Source: CAJGCS01 sp045589955
GTDB taxonomy: Bacteria > Bacillota_I > Bacilli_A > ML615J-28 > CAG-313
Length of the DNA stretch: 5,756 nucleotides
Assembly: GCA_045589955.1 (NCBI GenBank)
Contig: JAZNQD010000042.1
Location: 1 to 5,756, forward strand
Reading direction: 5' to 3'
Within the stretch, counting starts at the first letter, position 1; each line of letters begins with the position of its first letter. Under the pieces are notes generated by a model, which saw only the letters and a list, made by a program, of their open reading frames with translations, had not been told where the DNA came from and made no database searches. The position numbers were made by a program, and so were the translations under genes. Shown piece after piece: positions 1-5,732 of this stretch.

Positions 1-125
1 TGTGATATGCCTGTCATTCTTCCGGTTTCACGTATACTTTTTTCCCCATTAATTATAGGCAGTATAATTTTATATTTTTGTTCTTTTGACCATTCTCTGT
101 TTTTTCCACCTCTTGGTCTACTCAT
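1..125 (-). CDS. Partial helix-turn-helix protein, IS3-type transposase OrfA-like (N-terminus only)
   Basis: The reverse strand from 125 to the window edge encodes about 41 residues starting MSRPRGGKNREWSKEQKYKI and continuing to an apparent helix-turn-helix (SIRETGRMTGIS). The ATG is supported by an AAGGAG ribosome binding site at 134-139, eight bases upstream. An MSRPRGGKN-type start, basic residues, and then a short HTH are typical of the small DNA-binding OrfA protein of IS3/IS150-type insertion sequences. There, OrfA binds the element's ends and is joined by frameshifting to an OrfB integrase; that is family knowledge. The gene runs off the window, so the rest of the HTH, any leucine zipper and any orfB cannot be seen. 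No terminal inverted repeat was recognised between this gene and the MATE gene. A stand-alone HTH regulator is the alternative. Confidence 0.65.
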   Translation of the reverse strand, partial: MSRPRGGKNREWSKEQKYKIILPIINGEKSIRETGRMTGIS

Positions 126-146
126 AATATCATCTCCTTTGACTTT

Positions 147-155
147 ATTATACCA
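147..155 (-). promoter_or_regulatory. Extended -10 promoter for the left-edge HTH/OrfA-like gene
   Basis: On the reverse strand the sequence reads TGGTATAAT, an extended -10 (TGn before TATAAT), with the -10 hexamer at 147-152. No convincing -35 lies 16-18 bases further upstream, which is tolerable for extended -10 promoters. It sits about 20 bases before the start codon at 125 and directly after the T-tract of the MATE terminator, so the edge gene probably has its own transcript. Confidence 0.5.
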
Positions 156-159
156 TAAG

Positions 160-192
160 AAAAAACGTAAACACGTTTTTTTTGTGTCTACG
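160..192 (-). terminator. Rho-independent terminator downstream of the MATE gene
   Basis: On the reverse strand, CGTAGACAC (192-184) pairs with GTGTTTACG (174-166), a nine-pair stem with one G-U pair. The loop has nine bases, and six Ts follow at 165-160. It begins 37 bases after the MATE stop codon and separates that transcript from the OrfA-like gene. The plus-strand reading has only a broken T-run after the stem, so plus-strand termination would be weaker. Confidence 0.7.
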
Positions 193-228
193 TTTATTTT
201 ATCATTTCAGCTTTATCAGCCTCATTTT

Positions 229-1569
229 TTAATATTTGTACTTCTTTTTAAAACAAACAATAAAAATTAATGATGTAATAAATGCCAATCCTTCGGCAAC
301 AACAATTGACCACCAAACACCTTCAATACCAAAAAGATAGGGCATAATCAATCCTGATAAAATATAAAATACTAATGATTTTAAACTTGATATTAACATT
401 GATATTAATCCATTATTTAAAGCAGTGAAAAATGCTGATGCAAATATTGTAAAGCCAAAGAATAAGAATGAAACAGAAAAAATTCTAAAAGCATATTTTG
501 TTGCTTCGATTAGTTCAGCATCTTTTAGATAAATAAGGGCAATTGGTTTTGCAAAAATAAAACCTATTACAAACATTAAAAAAGAAAAAATTAAAATTAA
601 GACCACGCTCTTCTTAAATAAATTCTTCAATTCTTTATGATTGTTACTACCAAAATGATAACTTACTATTGGTGAACTTCCAGTTGTGAAGCCAAAAAAT
701 ATAGCTTGAAAAATCATACAGACATACATCAATACACCATAGATTGCAATTCCTTCACCATTAGGTAAAATACGAAGTAATTGAAATGAGTATAACATAC
801 TAACTAAATTCATCGCAATATTGCTTACAAGTTCACTTGATCCATTTGTACAAGTTTTAAGTAAATCTTTAAAATTCATTGATATTTTTGACAAACGAAG
901 CTTACTACTATTAGGTCTTGCAAAATAAATAATTGGAATTATACCACCAACAACTTGTGCAAGTGCAGTTGCAACTGCAGCTCCTTCTAAACCGAATTTA
1001 AAGACGACAATAAATAAAGCATCAAGTACCATATTTGTTATACCTGCAATTAATGTAACAATAAAACCTAACTTAGGTTTTTCAGCTGCAGTAAACAAAC
1101 ATTGGAATTCATATTGCAAAACAAAAAAGGGAATTGATAAAAGTAATATTTGCCCATAACGAAGACTGTCACTTAATAAAGTTTCTTCTGCTCCTAATAA
1201 TAAACAAAATGGTTTAAGAAAAATAAGTCCAAGGACAGATAGTACAACACCAACAATAATTGAAAAATATACAACTAACGAAAAAGTGTTATTAGCACGT
1301 TCATTTTGGCCTTCTCCAAAATACTTAGATATTAATGCAGCTGCACCAGTTCCAAACATAAAACCAAAACTACCAAGGACTAACAAATAAGGATAAATTA
1401 AATTTACTGCTTCAAATGCATCTTGACTTCTAGCATAGGAATCACAAGCAAAGTTTGATATAAAAAATCCATCAACAATACAATAGATAGATGTGAAAAT
1501 CATCATGATTATTGTTGGGAACGTAAATTTTAATAATTTCTTATATGTAAACGAATCTGATAATTTCAC
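229..1569 (-). CDS. MATE-family multidrug/cation efflux transporter
   Basis: This encodes a 446-aa polytopic membrane protein with about 12 hydrophobic segments, the usual size for MATE (NorM/MepA/DinF-type) transporters. These export organic cations, drugs or metabolites in exchange for H+ or Na+. Family-like features occur in both halves. In the first half, a TFP..IMMIFTSIY first helix and GTGAAALISKYFGEGQNERA after helix 2 match the conserved MATE G-S-G-rich motif. The second half has the counterpart TTGSSPIVSYHFGSNNHKEL. I chose the GTG at 1567-1569 as the start because a strong GGAGGT (1574-1579) lies five bases before it. Upstream in-frame ATG and TTG codons would overlap the SD and the proS terminator. 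It follows proS on the same strand but is separated from it by a terminator, so it may be expressed by read-through or from a promoter inside proS. The substrate cannot be deduced. Confidence 0.92.
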   Translation of the reverse strand: MKLSDSFTYKKLLKFTFPTIIMMIFTSIYCIVDGFFISNFACDSYARSQDAFEAVNLIYPYLLVLGSFGFMFGTGAAALISKYFGEGQNERANNTFSLVVYFSIIVGVVLSVLGLIFLKPFCLLLGAEETLLSDSLRYGQILLLSIPFFVLQYEFQCLFTAAEKPKLGFIVTLIAGITNMVLDALFIVVFKFGLEGAAVATALAQVVGGIIPIIYFARPNSSKLRLSKISMNFKDLLKTCTNGSSELVSNIAMNLVSMLYSFQLLRILPNGEGIAIYGVLMYVCMIFQAIFFGFTTGSSPIVSYHFGSNNHKELKNLFKKSVVLILIFSFLMFVIGFIFAKPIALIYLKDAELIEATKYAFRIFSVSFLFFGFTIFASAFFTALNNGLISMLISSLKSLVFYILSGLIMPYLFGIEGVWWSIVVAEGLAFITSLIFIVCFKKKYKY

Positions 1570-1581
1570 ATTTACCTCCAT

Positions 1582-1613
1582 AAAAAATAGGGACAATTCT
1601 TAGTGATTGTCCC
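1582..1613 (-). terminator. Rho-independent terminator of proS, abutting the MATE ribosome binding site
   Basis: On the reverse strand, GGGACAAT (1613-1606) pairs perfectly with ATTGTCCC (1597-1590) across an 8-base loop. A TATTTTTT run follows, with the six Ts at 1587-1582. It starts 21 bases after the proS stop. The T-run ends only two bases before the GGAGGT of the MATE gene, so there is no room for a MATE promoter after it. Confidence 0.85.
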
Positions 1614-1634
1614 ATTTTATATTACATATTATTG

Positions 1635-3344
1635 TTAAATTTCTTTAACAGCTTTTACAATTTCACTAATTGCTTCATCGAAAGGTTTTTCAGTTTTTTC
1701 TAAAGTTTCGCGAAGTTTAAATTCACAAATATCTTCTGATGCACGACGACCAACAACAATTGTATATGGAATACCAATTAATTCCCAATCTTTGAACTTA
1801 AATCCTGGACGTTCATCACGGTCATCTAAAATAACTTCAACATGTTGTTTTTTAAGTTCTTCATAAATAGCGTCTGCTTTTTCTCTCATAATAGGATCTT
1901 GATAATTAATCGGAACTACAACTGCATGATAAGGTGCCACATTTAAAGGCCATTTAATACCAAATTCATCATGATGTTGTTCAATAATACTTGACATAGT
2001 TCTTGTTACGCCAATACCATAACAACCCATAACCATTGGAACACTTTCACCTTGTTCATTTTGATAAGTACAGTTCATTGGTTTAGAGTATTTTGTACCA
2101 AGTTTAAAAATTTGACCTACTTCAATACCACGTTCAATCGCTAAAGGGGCATGACAAACTGGACATAAGTCACCTGTTGTTACAGTTCTTAAATCCAAAA
2201 CTGTCCCGTTAAAGTCACGTCCATAGTTAACATTTAGAATATGATAATCCTTTTTGTTAGCTCCAACAACAATATTCTTCATTCCTGCAACTTCTTCATC
2301 AATGAAAGTCTTAACATTTACACCAACTGGGCCTGCAAAACCTTCAACTAAACCTGCGGCTAAAATTTCATCATATGTTGCAAGACGTAATTCATGTTCT
2401 GCAATGCCTAAAGCATTTACAAGTTTGATTTCGTTTAATTCACGATCGCCTCTAACCATACCAATAACTGGAACATTTACTTCACCAGACATATCGATAT
2501 AGACTAAAGTTTTAACGATGTCTTTAGCAGTTAATCCTAAGAAATTACTAACTTCTTCAATTGTTTTAACTTTAGGAGTTTCGACAATTTGCATTTCTTT
2601 AAGTTCTTCATTAAATTTATATTCGTCAACTAATCCAGATGCTTTTTCCACGTCAGCCGCATACCCACAATCACAATAAGCAATATCACTTTCACCAACA
2701 TCACTTAATGCCATAAATTGATGAGAGCCTGTTCCACCAATCGCACCAGTATCAGCTAAAACAATTTTATAATTGATATTTAGACGATCAAAAACATTGC
2801 AATATGCTTTATACATATTTTGATATGAAACATCTAAACCTTTTTCATCAAGATCAAATGAATAAGCATCTTTCATAATAAATTCACGACCACGCATTAA
2901 ACCAAAACGAGGACGTAATTCATCACGATATTTTGTTTGAATTTGATAAATATTTAGAGGAAGATTTTTTCTTGATTTAACTTCATTACGAATTAAATCA
3001 GTAAATATTTCTTCATGAGTTGGGCCTAGACAAAAATCACGATCATGACGATCTTTAAAACGCATTAATTCCGGCCCATATTTTTGCCATCTTCCTGATT
3101 CTTCCCATAATTCTTTTGGTTGTATTGCAGAAGATAAAATTTCTTGTGCTCCTGCATTATCCATTTCTTCACGAATAACTTTTTGAAGCTTTTGTAAAGT
3201 ACGAAGACCAAGAGGTAAATAATTATATACTCCAGCAACAAGTTTTCTAATCATACCTGCTCTAATTAATAATACATGACTAGAAATAATGGCTTCATTT
3301 GGTGCTTCTTTTAAAGTTGATATTAACATTTTACTAGCTCTCAT
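1635..3344 (-). CDS. proS: Proline--tRNA ligase (bacterial type with editing/insertion domain)
   Basis: This encodes a 569-aa class II aminoacyl-tRNA synthetase that charges tRNA-Pro with proline using ATP in the cytoplasm; the length is normal for the bacterial form. The N-terminus MRASKMLISTLKEAP is typical. The TxE loop GPTHEE is at about 107-112. Motif 2 (KYRDELRPRFGLMRGREF) is at about 138-155, and the GTGSHQFM block is at 204-211. The insertion domain, related to YbaK-type deacylases that clear Ala-tRNA-Pro, spans about 225-405; KDIVKTL carries K278, which I match to the key lysine of the E. coli domain. CPVC is at 394-397. Motif 3 (GCYGIGVTRTM, R448) is at 440-450. The C-terminal anticodon-binding domain runs from about 472 and contains DDRDERPGFKFKDWELIGIP. 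The ATG has an AAGGA ribosome binding site. Nothing essential is missing. The leader from its promoter is only about 30 bases, leaving no room for a T-box. Confidence 0.98.
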   Translation of the reverse strand: MRASKMLISTLKEAPNEAIISSHVLLIRAGMIRKLVAGVYNYLPLGLRTLQKLQKVIREEMDNAGAQEILSSAIQPKELWEESGRWQKYGPELMRFKDRHDRDFCLGPTHEEIFTDLIRNEVKSRKNLPLNIYQIQTKYRDELRPRFGLMRGREFIMKDAYSFDLDEKGLDVSYQNMYKAYCNVFDRLNINYKIVLADTGAIGGTGSHQFMALSDVGESDIAYCDCGYAADVEKASGLVDEYKFNEELKEMQIVETPKVKTIEEVSNFLGLTAKDIVKTLVYIDMSGEVNVPVIGMVRGDRELNEIKLVNALGIAEHELRLATYDEILAAGLVEGFAGPVGVNVKTFIDEEVAGMKNIVVGANKKDYHILNVNYGRDFNGTVLDLRTVTTGDLCPVCHAPLAIERGIEVGQIFKLGTKYSKPMNCTYQNEQGESVPMVMGCYGIGVTRTMSSIIEQHHDEFGIKWPLNVAPYHAVVVPINYQDPIMREKADAIYEELKKQHVEVILDDRDERPGFKFKDWELIGIPYTIVVGRRASEDICEFKLRETLEKTEKPFDEAISEIVKAVKEI

Positions 3345-3380
3345 AAGTTTTCCTTCTTTCTACTATTTCTTTCGCTATAT

Positions 3381-3409
3381 ATTATATAATATTTACGTTA
3401 TTTTATCAA
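3381..3409 (-). promoter_or_regulatory. Sigma-A promoter of proS
   Basis: On the reverse strand, TTGATA (3409-3404) and TATAAT (3386-3381) are separated by exactly 17 bases, a near-consensus vegetative promoter. Transcription would start about 30 bases before the proS ATG at 3344. It diverges from the plus-strand promoter at 3447-3475. Confidence 0.8.
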
Positions 3410-3446
3410 GAAATATTGTTTATTGTTTTTTCGATAAATATATTAT

Positions 3447-3475
3447 TTGACATTAATTAATTTAAATTTTATAAT
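3447..3475 (+). promoter_or_regulatory. Perfect consensus sigma-A promoter of the small-membrane-protein/PstS-like cluster
   Basis: TTGACA (3447-3452) and TATAAT (3470-3475) are separated by exactly 17 AT-rich bases, a full match to the vegetative consensus. The predicted start near 3482 leaves a leader of about 50 bases before the ATG at 3532. I see no operator-like dyad overlapping it, which suggests strong constitutive transcription unless regulation lies elsewhere. Confidence 0.85.
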
Positions 3476-3531
3476 AAATTGTAATTACTTATTGATTTTA
3501 AATATTTTTTACAAATAGGGAGGAAACGTTT

Positions 3532-3831
3532 ATGATTACGGTGGGAACGGTTATGATGAGCAATAAAATGATTGTTTTAATACTTGGTTTATTATTTTTA
3601 ATTATTATTGGATTATTTCTACTGTTTTCTTTAATAATAAATTTTGGAAGTTTTATTAGTTATATTGTATTTTTAATATTAACAATTGTTAAAAGAAAAG
3701 TTAAAAAAGCTTTTAAAGTATTTTTACCTTTATGTATTATCAGTTTAGTTATTTATATTATTAGTCTAATAATTATCTTAATAACCTTAACAGATATTAT
3801 AGCGACAATAATCGTTAGCATCTTAATATAA
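3532..3831 (+). CDS. Small hydrophobic membrane protein A (99 aa), first gene of the cluster
   Basis: I do not recognise a named family. The protein is almost entirely hydrophobic. Likely membrane segments lie at about 13-37, 38-53 and 63-86, with a further hydrophobic tail to residue 99. A short basic loop, KRKVKK, at about 54-59 is probably cytoplasmic. The start is well supported: AGGGAGG at 3517-3523 lies eight bases before this ATG, although later in-frame ATGs exist. Residues 39-56 (GSFISYIVFLILTIVKRK) match protein C at 13 of 18 positions, so the two are probably paralogues. It lies directly behind the perfect promoter and is followed by four same-strand genes. No signal peptide, catalytic motif or cysteine pattern is apparent. 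Confidence 0.7.
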   Translation: MITVGTVMMSNKMIVLILGLLFLIIIGLFLLFSLIINFGSFISYIVFLILTIVKRKVKKAFKVFLPLCIISLVIYIISLIIILITLTDIIATIIVSILI

Positions 3832-3868
3832 AATAAACATTTTAATTTAGAAATTTTTTGAATATTAT

Positions 3869-4150
3869 ATGGATTTTATCGATTTATTAATCAACTTGAT
3901 TGCAATGGCCGTTTTGGGTTGCTTTGGATTTACGCCAATTATCATTTTCTTGCCACTTGCAATTATTTCTTTAATTTTTGTAATTCGAAAAAGAAAAAAC
4001 TTTAAGGTAAGAACGATCTTTTTAGCTTTATTAGTTGTAAGTATTACATTTCTTATTACTTATTCACCAATATCAATTTTAAGTATTATTGTTTTATTTA
4101 CAATTGGTTATTCATTTATAATAACATTAATACTTAGATTTACTCAATAA
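3869..4150 (+). CDS. Small hydrophobic membrane protein B (93 aa)
   Basis: The family is unrecognised. The layout resembles neighbours A and C. One or two hydrophobic segments fill about 8-39, a strongly basic loop RKRKNFKVR is at about 40-48, and two further membrane segments lie at about 49-65 and 67-89. An in-frame stop lies shortly upstream, so the ATG at 3869 is the first possible ATG start. It lacks a recognisable Shine-Dalgarno sequence: the 37-base gap after gene A is AT-rich with no G-rich stretch. Translation may therefore be weak or coupled. Its stop codon shares a base with the ribosome binding site of gene C, which ties it into the operon. Direct sequence similarity to A and C is weaker than that between A and C. 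Confidence 0.6.
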   Translation: MDFIDLLINLIAMAVLGCFGFTPIIIFLPLAIISLIFVIRKRKNFKVRTIFLALLVVSITFLITYSPISILSIIVLFTIGYSFIITLILRFTQ

Positions 4151-4160
4151 AGGAGAAAAT

Positions 4161-4412
4161 ATGAATTTATTCACTCTTTTTAAATCTTTAATTTTAACAT
4201 ACGGTCCAATATTATTTGTATTGGGAATTCCCGTAGGATCATTTATTTTATATTTGATATTTTTAATCTTAACAATTTGTTTTCGCAAAAAACAAATACC
4301 ATTTACGATCTTTTTGTTATTAACTTTAATCTTTATAACAATTGCTTGTGTAACAGGCTTTGCTATTTTCCTAATATGTTCAACATTTTATTTAATTATC
4401 GCCGGTATGTAA
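4161..4412 (+). CDS. Small hydrophobic membrane protein C (83 aa), paralogue of protein A
   Basis: The family is unrecognised. Hydrophobic segments lie at about 9-24, 25-41, 47-65 and 66-82, interrupted by a short basic stretch FRKK (41-44). Residues 26-43 (GSFILYLIFLILTICFRK) align with residues 39-56 of protein A at 13 of 18 positions. The nucleotide sequence over this stretch also looks similar, which argues for tandem duplication. The ATG has a strong AAGGAG at 4150-4155 that begins in the stop codon of gene B. The stop is one base before the ATG of gene D, so C and D are probably translationally coupled. It is likely an integral membrane protein; nothing indicates an enzymatic role. Confidence 0.7.
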   Translation: MNLFTLFKSLILTYGPILFVLGIPVGSFILYLIFLILTICFRKKQIPFTIFLLLTLIFITIACVTGFAIFLICSTFYLIIAGM

Positions 4413-4413
4413 T

Positions 4414-4554
4414 ATGAGTAATAAAATATATTTTATATTATTAAGTATAATATCCACATTATCAATATTATCAACATTAATTTTAGTTTGGTACACTCTT
4501 TATATTTTTAAGAATGCATCAATCATTGCTTTTATATCTAAAGAGTGGTGGTAA
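4414..4554 (+). CDS. Very small single-span membrane protein D (46 aa)
   Basis: This short ORF encodes MSNKIYFILLSIISTLSILS followed by TLILVWYTLYIFK and a C-terminal SKEWW. One hydrophobic helix at about residues 5-32 has a polar, partly charged tail. It starts one base after the stop of gene C and ends one base before the ATG of the PstS-like gene. Its last codons supply the GTGGTGG (4545-4551) that probably serves as that gene's ribosome binding site. It has no clear Shine-Dalgarno of its own, so coupling from gene C is likely. The exact fit between two genes is the best evidence that it is real. It could instead be only a leader whose translation controls the next gene, or a chance ORF. 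Confidence 0.55.
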   Translation: MSNKIYFILLSIISTLSILSTLILVWYTLYIFKNASIIAFISKEWW

Positions 4555-4555
4555 T

Positions 4556-5530
4556 ATGTCAAGAAAATTAAAACTAACAATTCAAATCTTATCATTTTGT
4601 ATTATTATCTTTTGTTTTGGTTTTTTTAATGTTTCAATTTATGCAATTTTCACTTCTAAATGTGTAAGTAACTTTGGAGATACACCAATGCAAGCTAAAA
4701 TAATTGAACCTGAACGTTTTGTTCCATTTGATGAAAATGCAGAAATTGTTAAAATTGATTCAGAGACAAAGATTACTGGAGATTTACCTATCTTAGATGG
4801 AGCTACAGCACTTCTTCCGGTTTATAGTGCTTTTGCCAATGCTATTTATCCAAATAATTCAGTTAATTTTAATTATGAAACTAAATCATATGAAGAAGGT
4901 AGTAGTGTACAATTTACAGATACTAAATATGCCTATATGGGTGTGATTGATGGAAATGTTGATATTGCCTTTTGTGCATACCCTTCTGCAAATCTACTTG
5001 AGTATGCTAAAAGTAAAAATGTTGAACTAGAACTTATACCAATAGGTAAAGAAGCATTTGTCTTTTTAAATCATGTTGATAATCCAGTTAAAAACTTATC
5101 TACTCAAGATGTTAGAGATATCTATAGTGGGAAAATTTTATTTTGGAATCAAGTTGGTGGTCCTAAAAGATTAATCTACCCACTAACTAGACCAGAAGCA
5201 AGTGGTTCTCAATCAGCAATGAATAGTTTTATGAAAGGAACTGAAATAAAGAAATATCCTTTCCAAGTATTTGGAGCAGCAATTGGTTTTTCCTTTAGAT
5301 ATTATGTTGAAGGATTAGTTGGTAATTCAAAAGTAAAAATGTTATCGATTGATGGAATAGAACCAAATCGTGAAAATATCATAAATGGTTCTTATCCTCA
5401 CTCAGTGTATTTTTATGCAGTATATAGAAAAGATAACAAAAATGAAAATATTCAAAAAGTAATTGATTTTATTCTTTCTGAAGAAGGTCAATATATTATT
5501 AATGAAACAGGTTATGTAGGATTAAAATAA
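4556..5530 (+). CDS. Membrane-anchored PstS-like (phosphate-type) substrate-binding protein
   Basis: The 324-aa product has the PBP type 2 fold pattern of the PstS family, which binds phosphate or related oxyanions outside the membrane. MSRKLK plus a hydrophobic helix (about 7-32) gives an N-in anchor. No lipobox is seen, because the residues before C15 and C36 do not fit; signal peptidase cleavage near A30 cannot be excluded. The binding domain starts near 78. DGATALLPVYSAFANAIYP (81-99) matches the first ligand loop, and NVDIAFC (134-140) gives the acidic second contact. Next are NPVKNLSTQDVRDIYSGKI (176-194), W197...VGG, and RPEASGSQSAM (212-222), the R..SGS/T oxyanion-contact motif. The C-terminus GYVGL is also typical. 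I start at 4556 because the GTGGTGG site precedes it; the in-frame ATG at 4514 lies inside gene D. No PstC, PstA or PstB is nearby, so a sensing or capture role is as likely as transport. Confidence 0.85.
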   Translation: MSRKLKLTIQILSFCIIIFCFGFFNVSIYAIFTSKCVSNFGDTPMQAKIIEPERFVPFDENAEIVKIDSETKITGDLPILDGATALLPVYSAFANAIYPNNSVNFNYETKSYEEGSSVQFTDTKYAYMGVIDGNVDIAFCAYPSANLLEYAKSKNVELELIPIGKEAFVFLNHVDNPVKNLSTQDVRDIYSGKILFWNQVGGPKRLIYPLTRPEASGSQSAMNSFMKGTEIKKYPFQVFGAAIGFSFRYYVEGLVGNSKVKMLSIDGIEPNRENIINGSYPHSVYFYAVYRKDNKNENIQKVIDFILSEEGQYIINETGYVGLK

Positions 5531-5534
5531 AGGC

Positions 5535-5614
5535 CCTGTGAATTAGTTTAGGGTTCAAGCAATTACACCTGTGAATTAGTTTAGGGTTTTAAAACCTGTG
5601 AAAAACTTTAGGGT
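5535..5614 (+). repeat. Three direct copies of a 20-bp motif, possible insertion-sequence end
   Basis: CCTGTGAATTAGTTTAGGGT occurs at 5535-5554 and 5568-5587. A variant, CCTGTGAAAAACTTTAGGGT (17 of 20 identical), occurs at 5595-5614. The spacers are of unequal length, 13 and 7 bases. Mirror copies lie on the opposite strand at 5709-5728, 5676-5695 and 5649-5668. Repeated short motifs next to a terminator suit transposase-binding repeats at an IS end, but this is inference, since no transposase is present and I do not recognise the family. The unequal spacers argue against a CRISPR. Confidence 0.85.
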
Positions 5615-5615
5615 C

Positions 5616-5647
5616 AAAAAATCCGACTAGAAATAGTCGTATTTTTT
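5616..5647. terminator. Bidirectional rho-independent terminator with GAAA tetraloop
   Basis: CGACTA (5624-5629), GAAA loop (5630-5633) and TAGTCG (5634-5639) form a compact hairpin. A-run 5616-5621 lies on the left and T-run 5642-5647 on the right, so it can act in both directions. It is the first terminator after the PstS-like gene and would end that operon. The same hairpin is the centre of the large palindrome. Confidence 0.85.
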
Positions 5648-5732
5648 GACCCTAAAGTTTTTCACAGGTTTTAAAACCCTAAACTAATTCACAGGTGTAA
5701 TTGCTTGAACCCTAAACTAATTCACAGGGCCT

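Noticed and set aside
7..270. Plus-strand 87-aa open frame rich in F, L and I
   Set aside because: It lies antisense to the OrfA-like gene start, a promoter, a terminator and the end of the MATE gene, all of which have better support. It has no ribosome binding site and no recognisable motif.
1570..1596. Upstream TTG or ATG starts for the MATE gene
   Set aside because: They fall in the terminator arm or T-run and over the GGAGGT, which is ideally placed for the GTG at 1567-1569.
2254..2502. Plus-strand 82-aa open frame
   Set aside because: It is entirely antisense to the well-supported proS insertion domain and has the low-complexity Ser/Thr/Pro composition of a shadow frame.
3345..3380. 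T-box riboswitch upstream of proS
   Set aside because: The leader from the predicted promoter is only about 30 bases. It contains no T-box sequence, specifier stem or terminator.
4514..4555. Upstream in-frame ATG giving a 14-residue longer PstS-like protein
   Set aside because: It lies within ORF D and lacks a ribosome binding site. It would also put a second short hydrophobic stretch before the basic MSRKLK, which is the natural start of a membrane anchor.
5535..5728. CRISPR array
   Set aside because: The repeats are only 20 bp, their spacers are unequal (13 and 7 bases) and far too short, and the copies after the centre are inverted, not direct. No cas genes are present.
5535..5728. Simple self-contained palindromic miniature element (MITE) after the PstS-like gene
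   Set aside because: The inverted symmetry continues beyond any plausible element ends into the stop codon and last codons of the gene, so an element alone does not explain it. It could still be part of the structure.
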